Shown here piece by piece: positions 7,155 to 15,773 of a stretch of DNA of 64,000 bases (within the stretch, counting starts at the first letter, position 1; each line of letters begins with the position of its first letter). The DNA comes from Acidimicrobiales bacterium (lineage in GTDB: Bacteria > Actinomycetota > Acidimicrobiia > Acidimicrobiales > Acidimicrobilacustridaceae), in the NCBI GenBank assembly GCA_025456085.1, contig JALOLF010000004.1, positions 1 through 64,000 of the forward strand, written 5' to 3'. A program made the translations under genes and the position numbers. A model generated the notes under the pieces. That model searched no databases. It was not told the origin of the DNA and saw nothing but the letters and a program-made list of their open reading frames with translations.

Positions 7155-8918
7155 CTACTTGACGAACTTGAAGTGGGCGGTGTGGGTGATTCCTTCGCCG
7201 AGGTCGAGGTGCACGGTCCGGCAGGTTCCGGCCCAGGCTTTGTCGGTCGTCCAGTTGTACTGGTAGTAGCCGTCACCGAGGTTCTGTAGCCCTGATCCGC
7301 CCGCAGTCGTGGCGTATTCCTCGATGGCGTCCGAGGCTCCGCTGACGCAGTCGACCGGCTTGGATGCCAAGGTGGCCGTGGTGAGGTCGGTGATCGGCGT
7401 TCCGTTGGCGTCGGTGATCTGCCATTTGATGGGGACCACTCGGCCTGCTTTGGCCTGGTTCACCGTCTCGTTGTCAACCGGGGCGGTGAAGAACTGCTGC
7501 TGGTTCGCCTGGTAGAGGACCGTGTACGGGCACGACACCGTGGTCGAGTTGCCGGCCTGGTCTTGCCCGGTGAGCTCGACCGTCTTGGGTCCCACCGAGC
7601 TGGTGTCGGCCGGTTCCGACACGCGAGATGCGAGCGGACCCGACCCTCCGGGCTCGTCGGCCACCGTGGCCCACACCAGAGCTGCTGACTGACTCAGGGC
7701 GAATTGCGGTGCCGGCGTGTCACAGGTCACCGCCGGCGGGGTCGTGTCGCCCCCGGTGGTGTTCAGCCGCACCGACACGGTGGCCCGCTCGGGGTGGGAG
7801 ACGGCCAGGTCAAGGGCCGCGTCGCCGTTCAGGTCGCCCAGTGCCACCCAGGCGGGACGGTCGTCGGTGGCGAAGTCGGTACGGATGTCGGGGTCCGACG
7901 GAATACCGAAGCCTCCAGTTCCGTCGCCCAGGAACACCGACACACTTCGTGCGGTGCCGTTGGCGACGGCGAGGTCGGGGAAGGTGTCGCCGTTGAGGTC
8001 ACCGACCGCGATCCCTGCGGGGTCGGCCATGGCCGGCAGGCCGTAGTCGGCCACGTAGTCGAAGCTGCCGCTGCCGTCGCTGAGCAGCACCGTTGCCGTG
8101 CCCTGGATGTAGTTGGCGAGGGCGACGTCGGGGAGGCTGTCGCCGTTCAGGTCACCCACCGCCATCATGTAGGCACCGCCGTACGGAAGGCGATACCGCT
8201 GTTCGGACCCGAGGCCACCACTCCCGTCGCCGAGGAACACCGACACGGTGCCCCAATGGTCGGTGACCACCAGGTCGGAGACGGTGTCGCCGTTCAGGTC
8301 ACCCACCTCCACACCGGCCGGGCGCCAACCGACGGTGAGGTCGGTCGCAGTGCCGAAGCCGCCCGTTCCGTCGCCGAGCAGCACCGACACCGTGCCCTCG
8401 TAGTAGCTGGTGGCCGCGAGGTCGGGGAAGGTGTCGCCGTTCAGGTCACCGACAGCCACCGCGAACAGGTAGTCGCCGGCCGGGAAGTCGGTCGCTGCGC
8501 CGAAGTTGCCGGTTCCGTCACCGAGCAGCACCGACACCGCGCCCGAACCTTTCGCGACGACGAGGTCGGGGAAGGTGTCGCCGTTCAGGTCAGCCACCTC
8601 CACCCAGGCCGGTCCGCTGACGGCGAAGTTGGTCGCAGCGCCGAAGCTGCCGGTTCCGTCGCCGAGCAGCACCGACACCGCGCCCGAACCGTTCGCGATC
8701 ACCAGGTCGAGGAAGGCGTCGCCGTTCAGATCGGCTGCTGCCCCCCAACCGGGGTTGTCACCAGTGGCGAAATGGGTCTCGGGGCCGAAGGCGACCGGTG
8801 GCCCGTCTGCCTGCACTGCCCTGCTCGGCACCCCCAGCGTCGCCGCCACCAACGCGACCACCCCGGCCATCGAAGCCATGCCCCGATGGCCCTTGCGCTC
8901 ACCACGTGGGCCAGACAT
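7155..8918 (-). CDS. Secreted FG-GAP/VCBS repeat protein with C-terminal PxKF-like domain
   Basis: From ATG 8918 (MSGPRGERKG) a basic start and hydrophobic stretch (MAGVVALVAATLGV) form a signal peptide ending near AVQA. Seven repeats of about 46-50 residues follow, each with a calcium-loop motif of the form D-L-N-G-D-x-x-x-D and an LLGDGTG-type turn, the hallmark of FG-GAP/VCBS beta-propeller blades; seven blades would make a closed propeller. The C-terminal part holds an immunoglobulin-like segment and a region with VPIKWQITDANG that resembles PxKF domains of exported actinobacterial proteins. It is probably an extracellular or cell-surface binding protein. A 28-residue upstream extension to 9002 lacks a signal-peptide shape. 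It is convergent with the 188-aa gene. Confidence 0.85.
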   Translation of the reverse strand: MSGPRGERKGHRGMASMAGVVALVAATLGVPSRAVQADGPPVAFGPETHFATGDNPGWGAAADLNGDAFLDLVIANGSGAVSVLLGDGTGSFGAATNFAVSGPAWVEVADLNGDTFPDLVVAKGSGAVSVLLGDGTGNFGAATDFPAGDYLFAVAVGDLNGDTFPDLAATSYYEGTVSVLLGDGTGGFGTATDLTVGWRPAGVEVGDLNGDTVSDLVVTDHWGTVSVFLGDGSGGLGSEQRYRLPYGGAYMMAVGDLNGDSLPDVALANYIQGTATVLLSDGSGSFDYVADYGLPAMADPAGIAVGDLNGDTFPDLAVANGTARSVSVFLGDGTGGFGIPSDPDIRTDFATDDRPAWVALGDLNGDAALDLAVSHPERATVSVRLNTTGGDTTPPAVTCDTPAPQFALSQSAALVWATVADEPGGSGPLASRVSEPADTSSVGPKTVELTGQDQAGNSTTVSCPYTVLYQANQQQFFTAPVDNETVNQAKAGRVVPIKWQITDANGTPITDLTTATLASKPVDCVSGASDAIEEYATTAGGSGLQNLGDGYYQYNWTTDKAWAGTCRTVHLDLGEGITHTAHFKFVK

Positions 8919-9475
8919 CACGGGCCCTCCGATCTCTCGAACCGCGCCGGAGGGCCAACCTGTCAGCAACCCTGGTTTCGCTCGCACCGAGCCGCCGTGC
9001 AACCTCCGCTCGCAATGGACCCTCTTGCAGCTTCGACTTCATGCTCCGCCGCTCTCGTGCAGGTGTCCAGGGCCGAACTACACGTTCTCGACGCGCCGAC
9101 GACCCCTCGACACGATGTGAGGCTCCACCGGGGCACCACAGGCTCCGTCGGGACCTGGGCCCGGCATCAACAATCAGGACCCTGAACCCCGGGATGCGTG
9201 GAGGCTCGGCTGGTTGGCACCATCGGATGATCTGGCACCTGGGGACGGTCCGACGCGTGCCTCATGCTCCGATACTCGGCCGGGAGGCTCGCACGCAGCG
9301 CTTCTGTCGACGACGCCGTGGCAGGAGATCCAGCTGCCGAAAGGTGACGAAGTGAGACGGGTGGCGCTTTCCGGCCGCCGGTGTTTGCTGGCGTTGAGAT
9401 CGGTGTGCAGACCGACGTGCAGACCGAGGTGAGTCGGTGCAGGCCGTCACGGTGGGGAAGACCGCCGGTCTCCCG
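8919..9475. other. Intergenic region with a GTGCAGAC box pair
   Basis: I see no convincing gene in these 557 bases between the start of the FG-GAP gene and the end of the primase gene. It should hold the FG-GAP promoter. Two direct GTGCAGAC octamers lie at 9405-9412 and 9417-9424 (12-bp period), the same octamer that forms the array at 21562-21746. Confidence 0.5.
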
Positions 9476-10552
9476 CTACCCCACCTCCAAGGCCCGCGAG
9501 GCGCCGAACTGACCGAGGGCGGCGTTGACGCGCAGCTCGAGCTCTTTGGTCCAGTTCGACGAGCGCACGAGCGCTTCGTTGACATCGCCTGCCGACAGCA
9601 CGAGGTTCGCCGGGTGTCGCTGATGCGCGTCGAGCAGCGCCGTCAGCCGACCTGCGGCCGCCCGGCCGGCGTCGTCTTGGTCGAAGGCGATCACGAGCGG
9701 ATCAGGCAGTCGGGACAGCTCGTGCGCGACGAGTCGGTCGGGGTAGGCGGCGCTGAGCACCGCCACCGCACGGAACCCGGCGGATGCGGCGGAGAGCGCA
9801 TCGATGGCGCCTTCGGTGATGATGATCGCCTGCCGCTTCTGCTCGACGGGACGGACTCGGGCCAGCCGGGGATTGGGCGCAAGTCCAGCTCTGGGGTTGA
9901 GGTAGCGCGGCCGATCGGGGCGGGGATGGGGGACGCGGATCTGGGCGTAGACGGCGTGACCATCGACCAGTACGGGGAGCACGACGCCCGAGGCTCGCGG
10001 CATGCCGTCTGGCCGGTCCTGGCGTCCGGGGCCGAGGTCGGCACCGACCCTGTTCGCTTCGAGGACCGGTGGTGGCAACCCCCGTTCGTCGGTGAGCCAC
10101 CGAAGTAGGTGCTGGCCGGCCGGGCTGAACAGCCGGTGCGCGCACTCCTCGACGTAGCGATCCAGGCCCGCCTGGTCCCGGCAGCCGACCGGCACTCCCA
10201 CAGCGGCGAGCGGTGAGTGGCGAGGGCGGGGGCGGGGGCTCCAGCCGGGCGCCTGGGGTTCCTGCCCGACCCTGCGGGCGAGGAACTCGAGGGCGTCGCG
10301 CAGGTCGGTGCGACAGAAGACCATGACGAGGTCGATGGCGGTGCCGCCTGCCCCGCAGCCGTGGCACCGCCACCGCTGCTCGCCACGACCGCTGGTGAAG
10401 ATGGAGACCGGCGGCGTCCGGCCGGTCTGTGCATGTTGGGGTTCCGGGCATCGCCACATGGGGGCCCGGGCCGTCCCAGTGTGTGGGCCGAGGAGCTCGT
10501 CGGCCAGAGCCGGCAGGTCGACGGCAGCGATGAGGGCGTCGCGGTCGTACAT
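9476..10552 (-). CDS. DnaG-like primase with CHC2-type zinc finger and Toprim domain
   Basis: This 358-residue protein starts MYDRDALIAAVDLPALADELLG, followed by a zinc-ribbon of the CHC2 type: WRCPEPQHAQ with WRCHGCGAGG (about residues 33-70) and the conserved GTAIDLVMVF helix. The C-terminal half holds a Toprim domain with the acidic motif ITEGAIDALSA and the metal-binding motif VIAFDQDDAGR. Such short primases on plasmids and ICEs prime complementary-strand synthesis after transfer. The start at 10552 lies close to the start of the divergent soluble coupling protein gene, so they probably share a control region. A second primase of a different family (Prim-Pol) is encoded at 13862-14818. 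Confidence 0.9.
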   Translation of the reverse strand: MYDRDALIAAVDLPALADELLGPHTGTARAPMWRCPEPQHAQTGRTPPVSIFTSGRGEQRWRCHGCGAGGTAIDLVMVFCRTDLRDALEFLARRVGQEPQAPGWSPRPRPRHSPLAAVGVPVGCRDQAGLDRYVEECAHRLFSPAGQHLLRWLTDERGLPPPVLEANRVGADLGPGRQDRPDGMPRASGVVLPVLVDGHAVYAQIRVPHPRPDRPRYLNPRAGLAPNPRLARVRPVEQKRQAIIITEGAIDALSAASAGFRAVAVLSAAYPDRLVAHELSRLPDPLVIAFDQDDAGRAAAGRLTALLDAHQRHPANLVLSAGDVNEALVRSSNWTKELELRVNAALGQFGASRALEVG

Positions 10553-10604
10553 GGCTCACGCCGCCTCGACCTCGCCGTGCGCGAACTCACGGGGGTTCGT
10601 CCCC

Positions 10605-12275
10605 ATGCACGCCGGCTTCGCCCGCCCCCGCGACCTCGCCCGCCTCCGGGTGCGGCGCCCCACCCCTGGGCGGCTCACCCTCGGCCACCTCGGCCGCCAC
10701 CTCCTCGCCGCCGAGGAACAGACCAGCCTCGCCGTCGTCGGACCCACCGGGTGCGGCAAGACCGCCGGGTTCGCCATCCCCGCCCTGCTCGAATGGACCG
10801 GCCCCATCATCGCCACCTCGGTCAAGGCCGACCTCATCGACGCCGCCGTCGAGCACCGCCGCCACGCCGGCCGGGTCTGGATCTACGACCCCACCGGCGC
10901 CTCCGGCCACCCCGGCGACCGCTGGTCCCCGCTCGCCGCCTGCACCACCTGGGCAGGCGCGCTGCGCATCGCCGCCTGGCTGTGCGAAGCGGCCCAGCCC
11001 CGCAACGACTCCGTCACCGACGGCGACTACTGGTACACCCAGGCCCGCCGGGCGCTCGCCCCCTACCTCTACGCTGCCGCCGTCGACGGCCGCACGATGC
11101 AAGACGTCATCACCTGGGTCGACAGCCGCGAGATCGACGACATCGAATGCATCCTGCGTCGCCACGCCGGCATCGATGTCACCGTCGACGACCTCCTCAC
11201 CAGCGACGCCGCCACCGCCCGCCGCAACGTGCTGCGCGGCATCGTCGAACCCGAAGAAGTCGCCTACGTCCGCCAGCAGATGGCCGCCCTCGGCGGGGGA
11301 GGCTCCCGTTCGTGGGAAGCCCAACCCGTGGCCCGCTGGCCCGCCGACCAACAGACCCAACTCGCCGAACGGGTCGAGGCCGAAGTGGAACGCCGGCTAC
11401 GCACCGAGCTCGAGCAGCAGGCCCTGCACCAACGACGCTCTGGCGGACAACTCAACCCGCTGCACGCCGCCCAGGCGCTGTGGTCCAAAGAACCCCGCAT
11501 CCGCGACTCGGTGCTGTCCACCATCGAGAACGTGCTCGCCGGCTACGGCGACCCCGGCGTCCTCGACGCCGCCGACGACTGCGACCTCGACCTCACCGAC
11601 TGGCTGTCAGGCAACAACACCATCTTCGTCGTCGCCCCCGCCCACGAACAGGCCCGCCTCCGACCCGTGCTCACCGTGCTCGTCCAACAAGCCATCCGCG
11701 CCGCCTACGAACACGCCAACGCCAACCGCGGCACCCTCGAACACCCCTGCCTCGTGCTGCTCGACGAAGCCGGCAACATCGCCCCCCTGCGCGACCTGCC
11801 CAGCTACGCCTCCACCGCCCGCAGCCACGGCATCACCTTCGTGTCCATCTGGCAGGACCTCGCCCAGATCAAAGCCATCTACGGCGACCGGGCCCGCACC
11901 GTGCTCAACAACCACCGAGCCAAGCTCTTCGGCTCCGGCATCGCCGACGACGACACCCTCGAGTACCTCAGCAAACTCATCGGCGACCAACGCCGCACCG
12001 AGATCAACCTCTCCGGTGACCTCCACAGCGGACGGCGCAGCATCAGCGAACACGCCACCTACCGACGCGCCGCCCCCGCCGACCTCCTCCGCCGCGTCCA
12101 ACCCAACGAAGCCGTCCTCGTCTACGGCAGCCAGCTCCCCGCGCACATCCGCCTGCGGCCGTGGTGGCAGACCCAGCGACGGCGCCGCTCCCCAGCTCGC
12201 GGGCCGGCTCCAGGCGGTGTGTCGGACGCCATATCGCCAGGCGCAAGGTCGGCGCGTAGGCTGCGATCGCGCTGA
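10605..12275 (+). CDS. TraG/VirD4-like ATPase lacking membrane anchor
   Basis: A 556-residue coupling-protein homologue. Walker A GPTGCGKT is at 46-53, then SVKADLI as in the 3609-5390 paralogue, Walker B CLVLLDEAGN near 380 and WQDLAQIKAIYGDRA. Compared with that paralogue it begins at the segment matching its residue 125 or so (MHAGFARPRDLA), so the two N-terminal transmembrane helices are missing and the protein should be soluble. It also carries a 60-residue charged, helical insertion (AERVEAEVERRLRTELEQQ) absent from the paralogue. The start ATG 10605 is the first good one; an in-frame ATG at 10551 would add 18 non-hydrophobic residues. A disordered Arg-rich tail follows. It may act with the anchored T4CP or as a DNA-processing ATPase. 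Confidence 0.85.
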   Translation: MHAGFARPRDLARLRVRRPTPGRLTLGHLGRHLLAAEEQTSLAVVGPTGCGKTAGFAIPALLEWTGPIIATSVKADLIDAAVEHRRHAGRVWIYDPTGASGHPGDRWSPLAACTTWAGALRIAAWLCEAAQPRNDSVTDGDYWYTQARRALAPYLYAAAVDGRTMQDVITWVDSREIDDIECILRRHAGIDVTVDDLLTSDAATARRNVLRGIVEPEEVAYVRQQMAALGGGGSRSWEAQPVARWPADQQTQLAERVEAEVERRLRTELEQQALHQRRSGGQLNPLHAAQALWSKEPRIRDSVLSTIENVLAGYGDPGVLDAADDCDLDLTDWLSGNNTIFVVAPAHEQARLRPVLTVLVQQAIRAAYEHANANRGTLEHPCLVLLDEAGNIAPLRDLPSYASTARSHGITFVSIWQDLAQIKAIYGDRARTVLNNHRAKLFGSGIADDDTLEYLSKLIGDQRRTEINLSGDLHSGRRSISEHATYRRAAPADLLRRVQPNEAVLVYGSQLPAHIRLRPWWQTQRRRRSPARGPAPGGVSDAISPGARSARRLRSR

Positions 12276-12395
12276 GGGAACGCCCTCGGGCCTGCCGTGC
12301 CCGGGGGCGTGCCACTTCTGGGAAGGGCTTGCGCCGGCCTCCGTGACAGCCGCCGGACCGCTCCGCGCCTGCATCCGAGAGCGACGAATCCGTCC

Positions 12396-12432
12396 GTCGC
12401 GTTTCGGCCCGTCGACGCGCTTTTCGTTGGTG
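12396..12432 (+). promoter_or_regulatory. 31-bp fixed-spacing motif, copy A
   Basis: The pattern is GTCGCG, a 12-nt middle starting TTTCG, then GACGCGCTTTTCG. It recurs with identical spacing at 25748-25784 and inverted at 20745-20780. Here it ends about 6 nt before GTG 12432, with no Shine-Dalgarno sequence between. It may be an operator or promoter element shared by element genes. Confidence 0.55.
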
Positions 12433-13865
12433 TGGACGAGATCGATGCATCTGCCCTGACCGACACGACCCGCCCGCCGGCTGCCAGCGTGGTGGTGGCG
12501 GCGTGCGAGGAGGCGTGGCGGGCCATCCAGCGCCGCCACCCCGAAGTGCCCGACGCCATCCAGGTGCTCGGCTCCGGCGTGGAGCGGGGCCGGCTGGTGA
12601 AGCTCGGCCACTGGTGGGGTGGGCGCTGGGTCGCCGACGGCGAGGTCCGCGGCGAGGTGCTGCGCGCCGGGGAGGCGCTGAACCTCATGCTCGGCCAGGT
12701 GTTCGAGATCCTGCTGCACGAGGCGGCGCACGGGCTCAACGCCGCCCGGGGCATCAAGGACACCTCGCGGGGCGGCCGCTACCACAACGCCCGCTACCAG
12801 GCCACGGCCCAGGAGGTCGGCCTGGCGGTCGAGCAGATGCCGCCCTACGGGTGGGCCAAGACCGAGCTCACCCCCGCCGCGGTGCAGCGCTACCTGCCCG
12901 AGATCGAACGGCTCGGCGAGGCCATGCGCATCGCCCGCCGACTCGAACGCGAGGTCCGCCTCGGCACCGGCGACACCACGGGTGCCGGCCGGGACGACAC
13001 CGGCGCATCCGGTGGGGACCGGCAACAGCCCAAGCAGCCACCCGCCACGTGCGGGTGCGGACGCAAGATGCGCATGGCGCCCTCGGTGCTGGCCCAGGGG
13101 CCCGTGCTGTGCGGCCTGTGCGGGCAGGACTTCACCGTCGACCGGGCCGCCCAACGCACCTCGACCCGCGACCTCGCCGCCGCACCGAACCCCGGGCCGG
13201 CGGACGCTCCGGTCGACAACTCGTTCCTGCAGCGCCGCTCGGCCGAGCTCGCCGCCGAGGCCCGCCGCCGCGAGCCGGACTCGCCCAGCCGGATGGGGCA
13301 CCCGTCCCGGTTCCACGAGCTGACCCCGCTGCAACGCCAAGGGCTCGCCGAGGTCCACCGGCTCACCAAGACGCCCGCCGACACCGAGGTGCTGGACCGG
13401 GTGCACGTCTGGTTCGAGGCCCAGCGCCGCGGCGACCCGACACCGCTGATCGGCACCTCCGCCGAGGACGTAGCGGCCGCCAACGCCGCCGCCCGGTCGG
13501 TCCTCAAGCTGGTCGGGATGCTGTCGGGTCCGCCGGTCGAGCTGCCCTGCGGCGAGGTGCGGGTCGGCGACCAGGTGATGATGACCGGCGACCCCCACGC
13601 CTGGGACCCTGCTCAGGACCTGCCCTCGCCCGGGATGGTCGGCACCGTCGAGCGGGTCGACGTCGACCGCGGCGAGATCGAGGTCGACTTCGCTATCGCC
13701 GGCATCTACCGCTTCGTGGCCGACGAACCCACAGCCGCCAGGTTGACCTACGGCTACGCCGAACCCGCCGACCAGGTCGGCGCACCCCTTGTCGACCTGC
13801 GCGACCTGCCACCCCGAGCGCCGGAACCCGAGCACCTCGCCGACGTCGTGGAGCTGACCTGGTGA
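12432..13865 (+). CDS. HEXXH (SprT-like) metalloprotease-fold protein with zinc ribbon
   Basis: This 477-residue protein has LLHEAAHGLNAARG (about residues 98-111), an HEXXH zinc-protease signature with a downstream GRYHNARYQATAQE helix as in SprT-like and IrrE-like families. A zinc ribbon CGCGRKMRM...CGLCGQDF follows at about 205-235, the SprT-like plus zinc-ribbon layout. The C-terminal half has an unrecognised helical region and a beta-rich segment (GEVRVGDQVMMTG, GTVERVDVDRGEIEVDF). SprT-like proteins cut DNA-protein crosslinks or regulators; a role in DNA processing of the element is plausible but inferred. The start GTG 12432 follows motif copy A directly; an upstream extension to 12297 reads through the motif. 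The gene overlaps the primase-polymerase gene by 4 nt (GTGA). Confidence 0.7.
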   Translation: MDEIDASALTDTTRPPAASVVVAACEEAWRAIQRRHPEVPDAIQVLGSGVERGRLVKLGHWWGGRWVADGEVRGEVLRAGEALNLMLGQVFEILLHEAAHGLNAARGIKDTSRGGRYHNARYQATAQEVGLAVEQMPPYGWAKTELTPAAVQRYLPEIERLGEAMRIARRLEREVRLGTGDTTGAGRDDTGASGGDRQQPKQPPATCGCGRKMRMAPSVLAQGPVLCGLCGQDFTVDRAAQRTSTRDLAAAPNPGPADAPVDNSFLQRRSAELAAEARRREPDSPSRMGHPSRFHELTPLQRQGLAEVHRLTKTPADTEVLDRVHVWFEAQRRGDPTPLIGTSAEDVAAANAAARSVLKLVGMLSGPPVELPCGEVRVGDQVMMTGDPHAWDPAQDLPSPGMVGTVERVDVDRGEIEVDFAIAGIYRFVADEPTAARLTYGYAEPADQVGAPLVDLRDLPPRAPEPEHLADVVELTW

Positions 13866-14818
13866 GGGTCCAGTCCCACCGCGCCCTCGACGCCGCGACG
13901 GCCTACGCAGAGCGCGGTTGGCCCGTCTTCCCGTGCCACTCGCCCGCAGGGTGCGGGTGCTCGTGCCGCTCTCCCGGCTGCACGTCACCGGGCAAACACC
14001 CCCGAGTGCAGGGCGGGTTCAAAACCGCCACCACCGACCTCGCCACCGTGCAGCGGTGGTGGCGCCAGTGGCCCGCCGCCAACATCGGCATCGCCACCGG
14101 CGACGCCAGCGGACTGGTCGTGGTCGACGTCGACCCCGACCACGGCGGCGTCGACACCATCCGCTCCCTGATCGGCCGGAACGGCCCCCTGCCTCGAGGC
14201 CCGGTCGTGCGGACCGGCTCCGGCGGCTGGCACCTCTACTTCCGCCACCCCGGCCACGACGTGCGCAACTCCGCCGGGCTCCTCGGCGCAGGCCTCGACG
14301 TGCGCGCGGACGGCGGCTACATCATCGGACCACCCAGCCGCCACGCCACCGGAGGCGCCTACCGGTGGCGCGAGCCCGTCCCCGGCCTGCCCGATCTGCC
14401 GGACTGGCTCCTCACTGCACTGGAACGCCCCCAAGCCGAACCCCGGACGGACCGGTTCGACGGGCCCGTCCGGCTAGACCGGACGCTGTCCGCGTGGGCC
14501 CGCGCCGCGCTCCACGGTGAAGCCGAACGCGTGCGCACGGCTCCCCAGGGGCAGCGCAACCACACCCTGAACCGAGCCGCGTTCTCCCTCGGCCAGATCG
14601 TCGAGTCAGGCATCCTCGACGCGTCCACCGTCGAGCACACGCTGATGCACAGCGCCCTCACCTCCGGACTTGGCGAGCGCGAAGCGGCCCTCACCATCCG
14701 ATCCGGGCTGACGGCCGGTCGGGAACGACCCCGAACACCTGAGCCACCACACCTCGCAGGCAGCCTGGCAACGGCAACGGCGGTCGAGACACCGCACAAC
14801 GCCGTGGGGCTCGCGTAG
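13862..14818 (+). CDS. Bifunctional primase-polymerase (Prim-Pol, AEP family) protein
   Basis: The 318-residue product from GTG 13862 starts ALDAATAYAERGWPVFPC, the standard opening of Prim-Pol domains. The catalytic acidic pair appears in GLVVVDVDPDHGG (about residue 83), followed by VVRTGSGGWHLYF and LDVRADGGYIIGPPS, both characteristic of this archaeo-eukaryotic primase subfamily. A short C-terminal helical domain (GQRNHTLNRAAFSLGQ) matches the post-Prim-Pol region seen in plasmid and phage replication proteins. There is no helicase domain. It is translationally coupled to the HEXXH protein by a GTGA overlap. It probably serves replication of the excised or incoming element. Confidence 0.9.
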   Translation: MRVQSHRALDAATAYAERGWPVFPCHSPAGCGCSCRSPGCTSPGKHPRVQGGFKTATTDLATVQRWWRQWPAANIGIATGDASGLVVVDVDPDHGGVDTIRSLIGRNGPLPRGPVVRTGSGGWHLYFRHPGHDVRNSAGLLGAGLDVRADGGYIIGPPSRHATGGAYRWREPVPGLPDLPDWLLTALERPQAEPRTDRFDGPVRLDRTLSAWARAALHGEAERVRTAPQGQRNHTLNRAAFSLGQIVESGILDASTVEHTLMHSALTSGLGEREAALTIRSGLTAGRERPRTPEPPHLAGSLATATAVETPHNAVGLA

Positions 14819-14897
14819 CCGGCCGTAGGGGGCATGCGCTACGCACCCCGGTCCGGTCCGCTTCGCGCCGCCCAACGCCGTCGAACGCCGCACGATG

Positions 14898-15383
14898 TCA
14901 CGAGCGCGGCAGGAATCGGCCCAGCTTCGCCTTGAGTCCTTCTCGTGGCTTGGCGCCTGTCTCCCGTAGGAACTGCGCCACCGGTGAGCGACGCTTCGGG
15001 AACACCAATGACAAGGGTTCGGTTGGGCCTCCGGACGTTCGCACCGTCATGGTCAGAACGTTTTCCTCGTCGTGCGTCAGACGCACCGTTTCGAGACGCA
15101 CATCGGTAACCCTCTCATCATCGGCTGTCACGATCCTCAGACGCTCGGTCGTCGCCACGACCAGCCCAAACCGCGGCAGCGAACTCTCTGCCGCGCGCTT
15201 GCCGAGTTGCTGGCCACGGCTGATCCCGACGTAGTCGTCGTCGATGACGACTTCCTCCGGCCGCAGGTCCGCAGCCATCTTGTTCCGCATCCGCAACGCG
15301 AAGTCGGTCGCGTCGACTTTGCGGATGGCCGCACTCAGATGCTCGGCCTTCTTGAAGAACACCTGATCACGCCTACCTACCAT
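14898..15383 (-). CDS. Hypothetical protein, 161 aa
   Basis: The protein begins MVGRRDQVFFKKAEHLSAAIRKVD and then has a strand-rich middle (EVVIDDDYVGISRGQQLG, GLVVATTERLRIVTADDERVTDVRLETVRL, VLTMTVRTSGG) and a basic C-terminus. The phrase pattern of a small PH-like or bacterial PH domain (strand, turn, TTERL-type strand) is suggestive, but I do not claim it. There are no membrane segments. A GGAG-type ribosome site precedes ATG 15383. It is convergent with the primase-polymerase gene across a 79-nt gap. Codon use is less GC-biased than in the transfer genes, which fits cargo. Confidence 0.65.
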   Translation of the reverse strand: MVGRRDQVFFKKAEHLSAAIRKVDATDFALRMRNKMAADLRPEEVVIDDDYVGISRGQQLGKRAAESSLPRFGLVVATTERLRIVTADDERVTDVRLETVRLTHDEENVLTMTVRTSGGPTEPLSLVFPKRRSPVAQFLRETGAKPREGLKAKLGRFLPRS

Positions 15384-15773
15384 GTGCGAGCTCTCTCCGC
15401 TGCGACTGCCCCAACTCCACGCACGCTACACAGCACTGCTGGCCACCGCAGCGCACAGGCTTGAGAGCGGTCCGGCACAAGATCGGCAATCGAACGCTCG
15501 TCAGGTGTGCGCTCGCAACCGGCACCGGTGCACCCGTCGGGTCCAATCCCATTCGATGGGGAACCTCCGAGCCGCGGCGGCGATGACGAAGAGGTGAGGC
15601 GCTGGTGGGAGAGCTACTTCCACCCTGTCGCCCGAAACCTCCCGATCCGCCAGAGGTACCGCCGTTCGGGGCGACAGATGTAACGGCGTGGAGGTGAGCG
15701 TCCACGTGACCAATCCCAGTGGAATCCCGCAAGCGGTCCCTACCAGGTGGCACAAACCTCCGAACGCCGGTTC
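15384..15773. other. Intergenic region, nothing recognised
   Basis: No frame in these 390 bases looks protein-like on either strand, and I see no RNA gene, terminator or repeat. It should contain the promoter of the minus-strand gene starting at 15383. Confidence 0.4.

Noticed and set aside
7704-9120. Long plus-strand frames opposite the FG-GAP gene with regular repeats
   Set aside because: They are antisense shadows of the FG-GAP repeats; the minus strand has the signal peptide and calcium-loop motifs.
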